Assembly (NCBI RefSeq): GCF_001039355.2
Contig: NW_019773526.1
Coordinates: 28,033 to 92,032, forward strand
DNA from: Lingula anatina
Lineage: Eukaryota; Brachiopoda; Lingulata; Lingulida; Lingulidae
Direction of reading: 5' to 3'
Length of the DNA stretch: 64,000 nt
Shown: in pieces, positions 1 to 10,677 of the stretch
Numbering within the stretch: the first letter of the stretch is position 1
Layout of the letters: the number at the start of each line of letters is the position of its first letter
Notes under the pieces: generated by a model
The model's database searches: none
What the model saw: only the letters and a program-made list of their open reading frames with translations
What the model was told of the DNA's origin: nothing
Program-made: the position numbers and the translations under genes

Positions 1-563
1 CTTAAAATGTCCCTTAATATGCAATCTGTGTAATCTACATCTGTTTCACAGTTAGGGCATTTAAGTGTAAATTTACAAATGCTAGCTTGACCTTTGATTC
101 TTGCCCCAAACTGACGAATTGGTTCTTCTCTGTCCTGCCGCATCTCATGTAGAATGACTCGGGCAACCATGGGATTTTCTTCACGTACTGCCAGTCTCTT
201 GATAGCAGATAGTACCTCTTCTTCACTTTTGTTTGTAAGAGTTCCACCAGCTGAGCGGGTGATATTTTTCCTAAGAGTTTCATCACAGCATTCCAGTAAT
301 TGTATTACACGATCTTGGCCAGTAATTTTGGTTGCTATGGTATATTCTTTCCACCTTGTCAGAAAGTAAGTCCAATCTTCACTAGTACCAGCTGTAGATA
401 TTGTGGGGCGACGAATCTTGTCAGTTTTGACCTTTGTAGATGACTGAGAGGAAGTGGCATTATGGCTTTGTGCATGTATTGTCAATAGTGTGTTGACAAT
501 GGTATCTGCCACATCTTCTGTCTCATAAGTGCAGTCTGGGAATGGGCACTTTACAACTGGCAT
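1..563 (-). mobile_element. partial LTR-retrotransposon gag-like ORF
   Basis: The minus strand is open from an ATG at 561-563 to the left edge, about 187 codons, with no stop, so the reading frame continues outside the window. The N-terminus has a C2H2-like arrangement (CPFPDC followed about 20 residues later by HAQSH). The middle contains a run resembling retrotransposon capsid proteins (EDWTYFLTRWKEY, then LLECCDETLRK), and a CPNC pair lies close to the left edge. Such a short zinc finger in front of a capsid-like helical region is typical of Ty3/gypsy-type gag ORFs in marine invertebrate genomes; this is a family resemblance from memory, not a search result. No LTR, protease or reverse transcriptase is visible because the rest would lie to the left. 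The part seen has no frameshift, suggesting a fairly young copy. Confidence 0.6.
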
Positions 564-1471
564 GCTGGCCTGTAGGATGGACTGTTTACCGGTAGACTAT
601 GGTCATACCTGAGCCTTCATAGATAAGATGGACACTATTTGATTTCCAATCTTTATTAACTGGAAACAATGAAGGCTGAAATGCATACAAACAAACTATT
701 AGTAAACTCAGTAATATAATAAATGGAAAAATATGAAATACTCAATAAAGAACTAGATTATGAAATACTGATATATGTAAATAAATGTAAGTCACCTCAG
801 GTATAAAAAGTCCTGCACACCTCCTATCAGGGTGAAGTCCAGTGTCTGAATGATTCACTATATAGGCCTACACAGTGTGCATATAGAGAATGACATGTTC
901 TCCAGGTAAGTACTGATGCAACATAGCCTTTGGCTACATCTAACATCTGACTAAGTACTCTTGGTAAGCAATTACCTTTGAATGAAAACTACAGTATGCT
1001 CATTATTCTCTAAAATATACAAAACGTACTTTCATATAAACACAAACAGCACTATCTAAAAATAGAGACAGGGTGATTGCTTTAGTAGTTATCGTTAAAA
1101 AAAAAACAATAACAACAACAACAAGAGAAGTTTAAGTTTTTATCTTTAATTAACGTGAAATTTAACAAGAAAAGACTTTCACAACGGAGGCTAGTAAGTG
1201 ACGCGTTTAGAGTTGAACTGTTCTCCAGTGTAATTAAACATGATATGTGCCGACAGCTAATCAAAATAATAATAATAATAATTATAATAATAATAATAAT
1301 AATAATAATAATTGCATTGTAGTAACAGAATACCACTAAAAGTTGATGAGCACAGTGACTCTTTTGAGCTGACGCTGCCCCTGATCTTTTGTGAGTAACA
1401 ATGTCAAGGCATTGGTTTTGCTCATTACGTTCAACAGACAGGTTAAACAAGAAGAAAATAATAACAATGTA
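564..1471. other. intergenic, AT-rich, one microsatellite
   Basis: No coding signal. It holds the 5' flank of the gag-like ORF and an (AAT)n microsatellite at about 1265-1312. The minus-strand ORF across 1082-1450 is mostly a translation of that microsatellite as poly-Ile. Confidence 0.6.
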
Positions 1472-1558
1472 CGCCCGAACAGGGACTCGAACCCTGGACC
1501 CTCAGATAACTTTAGTATCTTTAAAAGTCTGATGCTCTACCGACTGAGCTATCCGGGC
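1472..1558 (-). tRNA. tRNA-Lys: tRNA-Lys (anticodon UUU) with a 14-nt intron
   Basis: The minus strand folds as a complete cloverleaf. The acceptor arm GCCCGGA pairs with TTCGGGC, followed by discriminator G. The D arm is GCTC...GAGC, the anticodon stem TCAGA/TCTGA, and the T arm CAGGG-TTCGAGT-CCCTG. The anticodon loop reads C-TTTT-A-A with anticodon TTT. Between positions 37 and 38 there are 14 extra bases (plus-strand 1508-1521), exactly where nuclear tRNA introns sit, and an AAAG inside the insert can pair with CTTT of the anticodon loop as expected for tRNA splicing endonuclease substrates. Removing them leaves 73 nt. Box A and box B are intact (GGTTCGAGTCC) and a TTTT pol III stop lies just 3' in the AT-rich flank. 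The CCA end is not encoded, as expected for a nuclear gene. Confidence 0.92.
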
Positions 1559-2734
1559 GCCTTGAACGAAGGGTACCTTGAAAAAATCCGGTCACGTACA
1601 TCTGGGGTCTCGTTCAAAACTGTATGAACAAGCATGGTTTTAGTCCTAAACTTCGGATGTAGGTAACAACAAATCTAAAGATTGTAACTAATGAATAAAG
1701 CTGAAGCTTGATTAACAGAGGAATGAATTTGATGGGGTTAAACTCAATCACATGCTTTTTTTTTTTTTTTTGGAATAATGGGTAAATAATGACTCTAAAA
1801 ATCCAGTAAATAGTGGACATTCAGTGGAAATACCAGTTTATCATCTCGAAGGCACCTTGGAGCCAGGAATGACAGGAAAGGCAGGCCTAGGATTGGAAGG
1901 CCGGACTTAAATCACCTGTACAAAGTAATGGAGAACGGACTACGGTTCCTAGCGGACTACCATTCCTGTCAAACCTGGCTGTGTAGGCGGGATGTTATGC
2001 CCTAGGAAGGGTCCTCTACGGAGACACAATGGGTAATTACTTACTCGTATTTCGCTAGTACTATAAATAATAACAAAAATAGTAGTAATTAAAGCAAACA
2101 AATACAGAAAATACAGAAATATAGAAAACAAGAAATTAATGAGTGAAAAATTCAATGAAGAAAATTCAAAAGAAAAATCAATAACAAAATACATTTTCAA
2201 ATATATTTTTCTATATAAAAGATTCTTTTGTACGATTTCACATGAGCTGATGTATATAGGAATACCATATTACTTTAAGATATTTTTATCAAAACCATTA
2301 ATACACATTGATATTCTATACCTTTTATATACAATAAAGAGCAAGCACATTTAAGAAATATTATTCTATTTTTCAATAGTTCGGTGGTAAGAATATTTAA
2401 CCCATCATCTCCATGTGCTACTATAAATATTTTTATTTTATTTATTTTTCACCTCCAACGAGTCAAAAACATTTCTTTGCGTTAGACAATTAGCAAGAAA
2501 CATCTGTTTTAAATTTTGCAATTTTACAAATAACAGCACTGGAATCATTACAGTTTACACAAAATATCTGATAAATCCATGTGTACATCTAAAACTTTTG
2601 TGTTTGAATTCTTATTTCTAACAATTTAAAAAGCACGGCTATGTTTATAGAGAATTGCATGTTAATAAGGGGTACCGGAGGAGTCGAGAATTTAACAGAA
2701 TTGTGCCGGAAGTGACGTGTAGTGGTGTAAGGCT
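1559..2734. other. intergenic, with a small imperfect foldback
   Basis: No gene seen. At about 1860-1982 the arms AGCCAGGAATGACAGGAA and its near reverse complement (1962-1981) could form a ~120-nt imperfect foldback. The rest is AT-rich single-copy-looking DNA with a T run at 1757-1772. Confidence 0.5.
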
Positions 2735-2943
2735 CTGTTCTCACAACTTTTAGATCGATCTATCACCGCGGGGAGTCTCACTAGATTACTGTCAGATAAT
2801 CCCCCTTAAGTGTCCGTCCCCGCCTACTACAAGCTTTAAGGGGTAATTAACTTTCGTGTCCGCCCGGCTGACAGCTATTTAGCGTGAACCCCCAGGGAGT
2901 TAGGTCGATCCAATGTAGGTCGATCTAATCTATGAGAATGGGG
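2735..2943 (-). mobile_element. ~210-bp MITE, copy 1 of 3 (inverted)
   Basis: This block is the reverse complement of the blocks at 8416-8635 and 22673-22880. Shared internal words include GGGAGTCTCACTAGATTACT, GGCTGACAGCTATTTAGCGT and CCCCCAGGGAGTTAGGTCGA. Both ends carry imperfect inverted repeats built on CTCANAACTTTTAGATCGAT. It has no coding capacity, so it is a non-autonomous repeat; the superfamily is unknown because I see no clear target-site duplication. Confidence 0.75.
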
Positions 2944-3060
2944 TGTAAGACGCGAAGCTGAGTGGTCATTTTTAGCTGGAGGTGAACGGGAGTAAAATCG
3001 TGGACTCGGAATAAAAAGCAGTTTTTCTAACAACACGGTAAGATAACAATTTATCTTTAC
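2944..3060. other. short intergenic spacer
   Basis: Nothing recognisable between the two transposon-like blocks. Confidence 0.5.
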
Positions 3061-3718
3061 GCATTTGGGACAGAGAATACTTGTAGAAATAATAGGAGGA
3101 TTGTATGAAAACGTGCCACGAATTTTAAGGGTGAAAAATCGCGCTTAATTTGCAGACAATTTGTTTTGAAATATATGTTACATCGACCACCGAGCGACAA
3201 AGAGCGTCAAGGGAAATGAATTCCCGGGAGGCTATTAATCGTTGTCATGTGGAATTTTTGCATGTATGCAAACTGTTATGCCCATATCTAAGTATTTTTG
3301 GGTGTTTTATGGTATGTGCTGCAATTATAACGATGTTTTAGAGTCTTTGAAGGACCTTGTGAAAACCAGGAAGTAGTTCGCAACTGACAACTGAACTGTA
3401 CCGATCCACGACTGCTGTGCAAAGATGTATCTTTTTTTTTTTAAATATTGTGACAATTTTAGACGTTTGTATGTCCATCTGACATGAAATTCCACACATA
3501 TGATCACACTTATTCACCTATTAGACCGGGGTAGGCACTAATCAGTGACAAATGCCAAGACAAAGGTGACTTTCTGACAGCCTCTTATCTGAGCTAACAA
3601 TCACAAGTACTGGATTGGCATTAAATGGTATTTTACAGCTAAGTACCTGTCAAAATGCACTTTTTCAAAATGCACATGCTCCAATGTTATTTCTACAAGT
3701 ATTCTCTGTCCCAAATGC
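3061..3718. mobile_element. 658-bp element with perfect 32-bp terminal inverted repeats
   Basis: Bases 3061-3092 (beginning GCATTTGGGACAGAGAATAC) recur as a perfect reverse complement at 3687-3718 (ending GTATTCTCTGTCCCAAATGC). Matching stops abruptly at both the outer and the inner edge, the signature of terminal inverted repeats rather than a chance hairpin. The interior has no ORF longer than about 63 codons and no transposase resemblance, so this is a non-autonomous DNA transposon. No unambiguous target-site duplication was found. Confidence 0.75.
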
Positions 3719-4740
3719 ATACCTACGATTTGATTTATATATAAATTTGGCATCGTAATTCTCTATTTTTTATTAGAATATACTTCGTTTATGAGAAGAA
3801 AAAACTTTTAAGAAAAAAAAAACATTCCTTTCTTTTTTATTTTGACTTGGGGGGGTTAGGGTGGGAGTACGAGATTTGCAAAGTTGGATACGATCCTCTG
3901 GCACATTGTAAAAAGTTGTAAGATCGGTAGTCCCTGGCGTGGATGACATATGCCCGTAAACTTGCCAACTAAATCTCTGATCCTGCCGCTTTTTTCCTTC
4001 TTTTCTGGGGTTTTTATGGTAAGGGTTTTTTTGATGGGGTTTTCATAGGCTAAGGGATTTTTGGATTTAAATATTCCACTGTGGTTTAACAATCATTTTG
4101 TACTTTTTTTTCAAATTTTACAGCATTTTTATAATTCCTTTTTTATTCTGAAAAGCAGATGCATGGTTTTCAGATTTACAATTATAATTCAATTTTTGAC
4201 ATGTTCAAAACTAAAGCAATATTTCCCTTTGGGTGGGGGAGATTTTCATTTTCTCTTATGTGTCTATACATTTGACAGCCCTGTTGTCAATGATTCTGAA
4301 AGTAATACCATCAGGGGAGAGACATGAGAAGTCATTGTCACACCATTTTGCGACTATGGCTGTTAATGTTCTAAACATTCAGTCAAAATATTGTAAATTG
4401 AAGATCAACATATTTGTTACTTTATCACATGGTTTGTTTCAATTTTGAACAAGAGATCATCATTTGTAAATTTAATTTTTTCCTAACTCAAAAGGTTTAT
4501 TATTACTGTATTTCTACAATCAAAATTCATTAAACAAGGCAGCAAAGCTGTCAAATGTACAGACAAAAAACAGGAAATAACTATGCACAAAATAGGCTAC
4601 TGTCAATTCTGATGCAAAAATACATTATGTTAAACTGCAAATTCAACATCAAATTTTAATTATCCTCAACAGGTAATACCAATGTAATTAAAATATGTGA
4701 CAAGTTTACACTTTGAAAATGTATAACTTCCAGAAAAAGA
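3719..4740. other. intergenic, no gene seen
   Basis: AT-rich, with A and T runs around 3800-3840 and a G run at 3847-3853. Short ORFs here have no coding character. Confidence 0.5.
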
Positions 4741-5934
4741 AGTCACTTAGACTGCTTTTCCAACTCAGACTGCATTTTAGTCCTGTATTTCTTTTTTGAA
4801 AGTTTGGCAATCATAAGTAACATGGTTTTCCCATAATGGTCATCATGGCAGCAGCACCCAAAATTGTGTTTTCTTCTATTCTGATGCCATATTACATAAT
4901 GGTTAACAGCATAATGACCGTCAATTTTTAATAATAAAATATACGTATCATGGATTTTCAGAAAATGTGACTAGCATGGGTCTTCAAGCCCGTGGAACTT
5001 CAAAGTCACACCTTGAAAATGCCAATATGTGAAAAATTAAATTTTCACAAAATAACTGTTTAACTGGCAGTAAGAATTACCAAACAGACTGTATTTCCTA
5101 CTGAAGCTGTATTTTAGTCCCATGTTTCTTTCCTGTAAGTTTGAGAACAGTAAATGACATGGTTTTTCTTAAATGGTCATCATGGGAGCAGTGCCCAAAA
5201 TAGTTTTTTTTTTTTCAAATTTTGATGCAATATTACATAATGTTTAACAGCATAATGACCATCAACTTTAATAATAAAATATTAGTATTATGGATATTCA
5301 GAAAATGTGACTAGCAAAGGTCTTCAGGCCCATGGAACTTCAAAGTCACAACTTGAAAATGCCAAAATGTAAACGAGACAGCACTGTTCTGAAATGTTTT
5401 TTTTTCCATTTTTAACAATTTTTAACATAAAACAAAATTAACAGTTTACTGCCATTTTTATATGATCAACTAAGAAAATTGATGAGATGGGAAAAATATC
5501 AATAGAATAGTGTTAAATGTCCAATTTCTTCCATTCTGAGATTCTGAACATAGTGAATGATTGAATCTGACAAACTGCAATGATATGAGTTTATTTCCAT
5601 TTTTGAAACTTTATTACACAATACACGATAACAAGTTTAACATCATTTTTACAAAATCAACTAACAATGTTGTAAAGATGCAGGAAATGTCAAACAAACA
5701 CTTTTACGTATCTTATTAGTTTAATAATGAGACTGTTAACATGCCTAAGAATTGAATCTGAGGAAATGTGAAAAAAATGCTGAAAAGTGAAAAAACAGCA
5801 TAACTTCTACAATAATGGCCCGATCATGCTGATTTTCGAACTTGACCTGCGTTTTATGAATATTCATCAGCTCTGTAAATATAAAGCCAAAAAGTAAAAC
5901 TGCCCTCCACTTATCGTGTTTACAAGGAAAGTGC

Positions 5935-5990
5935 ACGGCGCCGGCATCGCCATCGGCATCGCCATCGCCATCGCCATCGGCGACGACAGA
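5935..5990. repeat. GC-rich hexamer minisatellite (first copy)
   Basis: Degenerate GGCATCGCCATC/GCCATC units form a sharply GC-rich island inside AT-rich DNA. The equivalent position in the next duplicated unit is much longer. Confidence 0.8.
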
Positions 5991-6835
5991 CGCAGGTGAT
6001 GGCAATATGTACAGACACATCTGTGCATATTTACTGTACTGTTTGAGAACAGTAAGTGACATGGTTTTTCTTAAATGGTCATCATGGGAGCAGTGCCCAA
6101 AATAGGTTTTTTTCAAATTTTGATGCAATATTACATAATGTTTAACAGCATAATGACCATCAATTTTTAATAATAAAATATTAGTATCATGGATATTCAG
6201 AAAATGTGACTAGCAAAGGTCTTCAGGCCCATGGAACTTCAAAGTCACAACTTGAAAATGCCAAAATGTAAACAAGACAGCACTGTTCTGAAATGTTTTT
6301 TTTTCCATTTTTAACAATTTTTAACATAAAACAAAATTAACAGTTTACTGCCATTTTTATATGATCAACTAAGAAAATTGATGAGATGGGAAAAATATCA
6401 ACAGAGCAGTGTTAAATGTCCAATTTCTTCCATTCTGAGATTCTGAACATAGTGAATGATTGAATCTGACAAACTGCAATGATATGAGTTTATTTCCATT
6501 TTTGAAACTTTATTACACAATACACGATAACAAGTTTACCATCATTTTTACAAAATCAACTAACAATGTTGTAAAGATGCAGGAAATGTCAAACAAACAC
6601 TTTTACGTATCTTATTAGTTTAATAATGAGACTGTTAACATGCCTAAGAATTGAATATGAAGGAAATGTGAAAAATGTGCTGAAAAGTGAAAAAACAGCA
6701 TAACTACTACAATAATGGCCCGATCATGCTGATTTTCGAACTTGACCTGCGTTTTATGAATATTCATCAGCTCTGTAAATATAAAGCCAAAAAGTAAAAC
6801 TGCCTTCCACTTATCGTGTTTACAAGGAAAGTGCA

Positions 6836-6985
6836 CGGCGCCGGCATCGCCATCGGCATCGCCATCGCCATCGGTGTCTGTACATAGAAATGGTTTTCCA
6901 CTTATCGTGTTATCGGTAAAAGTGCACGGCGACGGCGACGACGGCGATGACGGCGACGGCGACGACGGCGACGGCGACGACAGAC
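6836..6985. repeat. expanded GC-rich minisatellite (second copy)
   Basis: It starts with the same GGCATCGCCATC units, is interrupted by a segment with TGTCTGTACAT and CACTTATCGTGTT, then continues as GGCGAC/GACGGC units. The internal duplication of CACTTATCGTGTT plus the GC tract explains the ~90-bp length difference from the first unit. Confidence 0.8.
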
Positions 6986-6997
6986 GCAGATGATGGC

Positions 6998-7027
6998 TAT
7001 ATGTACAGACACATCTGTGTCTGTACA
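6998..7027. repeat. near-perfect hairpin
   Basis: ATGTACAGACACA, a two-base TC loop, then TGTGTCTGTACAT: a 13-bp perfect stem at the right edge of the duplicated region. Confidence 0.8.
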
Positions 7028-7030
7028 TAA

Positions 7031-7396
7031 AAAAGGAAAAACGCCTTCATCTGTCATTTTTTTCACATCTCATGAAACATATCTCAACTTTAACGAGTTT
7101 GAATTTTTTCTTCATTATCTCACGTTTAAGTATATTTGTTGTAACTATTTCAATTCCGCCATTTAAAAAAGTTTGTGATGTTATTATTGTATCAGAGAAT
7201 AATAAATAATTGTTATTGTTATTTTTTTATTAAGATTTTTGTTGTGATTTATGAAAGAGACCAACATGTATTAAAAAGAGGAAGAAAAAATACTAAAAAT
7301 TCAACAATACTTTCTTTCTGCAACAATTCTTTAATTCAGTTGATGCTGAAAAGATGAAGACAAATTATACATAATCCATACTCGGTTTTGACAAAA
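7031..7396. other. intergenic, no gene seen
   Basis: AT-rich sequence without recognisable repeats or coding signal. Confidence 0.5.
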
Positions 7397-7564
7397 CAGG
7401 CCCGTAGCCAGCAATTTCAAAAGGGGGGTTCTTTTTCTGAAAAAGTGGACCTTTTCCCATAAAAACTTCATGTACCTAGATCAAATTTTACCCAGAGTGG
7501 ACCTTTTCCCAGCAAAAGGGGCGGTTCTTTCAAACCCCCCGAACCCCCCCTGGCTACGGGCATG
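7397..7564. mobile_element. 168-bp hAT-like MITE
   Basis: Terminal inverted repeats CAGGCCCGTAGCCAG and (right end, reverse complement) CATGCCCGTAGCCAG enclose internal GGGGGGTTCTTT/AAAGAACCGCCCC arms. CAAAA directly flanks both ends (7392-7396 and 7565-7569), consistent with a 5-bp target-site duplication. CAGG-type ends and 5-bp duplications occur in the hAT5 group of hAT transposons (known family feature; assignment is inference). No transposase. Confidence 0.75.
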
Positions 7565-7919
7565 CAAAACATGTATGTATACTTAAACTGACTTAAGCTT
7601 GATATGTTACCATGAAATGCCTTAGTGCATAAAACCATCAAGTTATGAACTAGTCCACACAACCTCCTATTTGTCAATTTCTGATCTACTACTCTGTAGT
7701 ACTCCCTACAACCAGTTATCATTCTCCATATTCGATTTACTAAACATACATAGACTAATAATGTTTTTTTATCAATTGATCTAGGACAATAAGGAGGGGC
7801 CCTCACCCTCTTTTATGCAAGAAAGATATATGAAACATTGGTTAATTTGGGGGATTTTGCAGAGTCAGATACAGAGTTAAAACATTCTTCTGTGAGCTTT
7901 TGTGCATCTTTTTTTTCCT

Positions 7920-7960
<41 letters not shown>

Positions 7961-8415
7961 AGGGATGCATCCCCAGGATCAAGATCTGCTTACCAGTTAC
8001 AACCATTATTCAAAAACAGTCAACATGAAAATAATCCCATAAAGTTTATCTAATATCAGTCTTTCTGACAACTTCTTCTGGAACACGTTTGTTAAACAGA
8101 GACCGTAACAAATATGTTACAAAACACATCCAAAACAGATGCATATATCACAGATTTTTTAACATTCAACAACATGAAAACAACCTACAGACATGCAAAT
8201 TACATTTTGCTTTCTATATACTCAGTAGTTCAACCATGACAGGACTTATAAAAGATGCAGTAAAACATTTATATATATAAAAAAATCAATTAACTCATGC
8301 TTGTCTTAACAGCAAACACCCCCTTTCAGTTTTCCTATATGGCCCTATAATACGTTTCCTAATGTTGGATTTCCAAAAGGATGTCTGATAGGATTTCTAT
8401 AGAGTCTCATAGGGT
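7565..8415. other. intergenic with (GA)n microsatellite
   Basis: A (GA)n tract at 7921-7955 is the only clear structure. Short ORFs crossing it are repeat translations. Confidence 0.55.
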
Positions 8416-8635
8416 GCTTTCCCAGAGATTTAGAATGATCTAAAGATTAAGTTTTAGATCGACCTAACTCCCTGGGGGTTCACGCTAAATTGCAGTCAGC
8501 CGAGCGGGCACCATAGTTAATTACCCCCTTACAGCTTTTAGTAGGCGGGACAGACACTTAAGCCGGACAAGCTGACAGTAATCTAGTGAGACTCCCTACA
8601 GGGATAGATCGATCTAAAAATCTATGGAAATGGGG
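8416..8635 (+). mobile_element. ~210-bp MITE, copy 2 of 3
   Basis: Same family as 22673-22880 in the same orientation, sharing CTAACTCCCTGGGGGTTCAC, CAGCCGAGCGGGCAC and GTAATCTAGTGAGACTCCC. The left end carries a small internal duplication of the GATCTAAAGATT terminal region. Confidence 0.78.
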
Positions 8636-9339
8636 TGATAGAGTCCTGTACAATTCCTATAGTTATGAAGGATTCCTTTAATAGAGTTCCATAGGGTCCT
8701 ATAGTATTACCTATAGGAAATTTTCATAAGCGCTCAACCCTAGAATTTAACCTTAGTCATCAGTATGCTGTTTCCCAGCATTCTCTTGTACACTCTAATA
8801 CTCTGGTCTTATAACTCCCAACTAGCCTATCATTCTTACAGAAAAAAACCTATTAGTATCAAACATACTGGTAAATATGCAGTTCTTCCTCCAAATTGCA
8901 TCACCATACATATATATTGTATCAAAATTGTCAAAAAGTTTATAAAATGCATTTGATGTAAAATTCCCCATGCTCTCGAGAGAGACTGTTGAATGTACTC
9001 ATGTTCAAATCGCATCTTATGACCTTGGGTTTTAAAAATCAAAAGCCGTCCCCCACATACTGACACCTTTAATGACTGGGCATGGATATCCTCTTGAAAT
9101 TATTTTGGTTGAATGAAGTTGCTTTGAGCAAAATTGTGGCATATATGTTTAACAGTAATGCACAATTAGAACTTCATGACTTTGAAATGTCAATTATCCA
9201 ATAAATTTACCCATTCACATCTCAGAGGAATTTCATTTTAAGGAAAGACAGTACATTTTCAAGTCTGTGTCTATTGTCAAACAGTTTTACAAGTTGTTCC
9301 TCATAATGTGTTCTTTTTAGGAAAAAAATATTTAATACA
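8636..9339. other. intergenic or 3' region of the membrane-glycoprotein gene
   Basis: No convincing exon or poly(A) signal that I can assign. If the glycoprotein ORF is spliced rather than terminated at 9340, this would be intron; otherwise it includes its 3'UTR. Confidence 0.4.
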
Positions 9340-10444
9340 TCATAAAATGTAAACCTCTTTAGTTTGTATCTGTTTAACTGGAGACTTCTCATTTTTCGAT
9401 GCCCTTGGAATAAATTTTTGAAATAGAAGCAATGGATTCCTAGAAGAAGAAAAAGATGTGATATTTCCTTCAAATTCAGCTGGATTAACTTTGTACATGT
9501 ACTTCATTCTTGAACCTGGAGTTTTCTTTGGCTCAAGGATCTCAGTTTGGTTGAGTAAATCGTCAGAAACATTCCATGTACTCTGTAGATTATGATTTCT
9601 GAAATCTGTCCTGCCCAGATTATTCTGGTAATTTTGATTTCTGCTAAAATTTCCCAATTTTTCAGAAAAAGTATCTTCTTCCCTCTGCTCAACTATACTA
9701 GTGTTGTTGTACAAAATGGTGGAAATATCGCTCTCCTCCTGAATCTCATTTTCTCTCATCTCTGCTTCTTCAAGATCATCCCTATTTGTTTGGTTAAGTC
9801 CCATCACTACAGATATATTTAAGGCACTTCTAGATGATATGCCTGTTATATTAGCATCCAAATGATGGTTTGATTGATTATTAATAGAAGTCTCGGGTGA
9901 AGTAAAAGGTATGCCTTTCTCAGATGCATATTTATCCTGATCCTCAGCAGTTGAATATTGGTCCACTTCACTTGCAGATCTAGAACCACCGGGCTCTTTT
10001 GGGAAGCCATATTTCTCTGGTTTTCGGGTGGTTTTGGATTTCACTGCATGTTTTGAGTTAAGATGTTTTTCTAGTCTTTCTAAGACTACAAACTTCCTTG
10101 CTTCTCTTAATTCCACATGCTTGTTGAATTCTTGTAAGTGATTACCATCACCTTGTAAGTGTTCCCTAAATCCATATTCGAGTGGAGCATCTCGTTTGGC
10201 CCTATGATTTCCACCATCACCATCAATCTCATCTTCATTTTTCTCAGATTCTTCAATATTTGCGCCATGTTTTCTCTTTTTTGATTTGGGATTCTTGTTA
10301 TAATCTCTATCATGGATTTGATATTTGCTGTCATCAATATCCTTGGAAGCGTTTGCAAGAGCCTCTACTGCACTTTCATCTCTGATGTTAGAATATGTTT
10401 GCATGACACGCTTGCGCTGGGATCTTTTTTCCAGTAATCCAGCT
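9340..10444 (-). CDS. type II membrane glycoprotein, exon 2 (lumenal/extracellular stalk)
   Basis: A 1,105-nt open exon follows a TTTTTTCAG acceptor and joins the exon at 10678-10802 in frame through a split Lys codon. The joined protein is 409 residues if the TGA at 9340-9342 is used. The exon encodes a basic RSQRKR stretch just after the membrane anchor (a possible proprotein-convertase site), then a Lys/Glu/Asn-rich region with about eleven N-glycosylation sequons (for example NAS, NQS, NIT, NIS, NQT, NTS, NFS, NVS), as expected for a secretory-pathway lumenal segment. No catalytic or adhesion domain is recognised. It may be the stem of a Golgi glycosyltransferase or sulfotransferase whose catalytic exons lie to the left (AAAGAG|GTTTAC near 9350 is a weak possible donor), or a complete stalk-like protein. 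The type II topology is inferred. Confidence 0.75.
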
Positions 10445-10677
10445 CTGAAAAAAGGTCAATATAATATTATGTTTTATTGAAATAATACCTGCAATCAATC
10501 AGTTGATCAGTCCATCAACCAATAAATTCCTAACATTTAATATGATCATCATACAGATTTTGGAAAACTTAAAAAACACTGAAAATAGATTAGGAAAAAA
10601 AGATTAAGAAGTGAGCACTGATAAAAATAGATATCTGTGCAACAACCTCTAAGCATACAATATAGACATACACTTAC

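Larger units (their letters stand above)
4741..7030. repeat. diverged direct repeats with a tandem 0.9-1 kb duplication
   Basis: A shared segment (GGTCATCATGG...TTACATAATG...CAGAAAATGTGACTAGCA) occurs three times, from about 4790, 5139 and 6041. The last two belong to a tandem duplication with period 902 bp at its start (GTTTGAGAACAG at 5139 and 6041), which remains close to identical for most of its length. The second unit is longer, about 990 bp, because the GC-rich minisatellite near its end is expanded. Minus-strand ORFs at 5745-6128 and 6615-7028 arise from the duplicated DNA and do not look like genes. Confidence 0.85.

Noticed and set aside
1082-1450. 122-codon minus ORF with poly-Ile
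   Set aside because: Created by the (AAT)n microsatellite.
5745-7028. Two similar minus-strand ORFs (127 and 137 codons) with Asp-Gly repeats
   Set aside because: They are translations of a duplicated minisatellite; no domain and the similarity is explained by the DNA duplication.
7468-7806. 112-codon minus ORF containing GGSGGLKEPPLLLGKG
   Set aside because: The only protein-like part is the translated hAT-like MITE.
9222-9473. 83-codon minus ORF overlapping the end of the glycoprotein exon in another frame
   Set aside because: Considered as a frameshifted continuation (FYDVLNIFFLKR reads protein-like), but no evidence favours a sequencing error over a real stop or splice.
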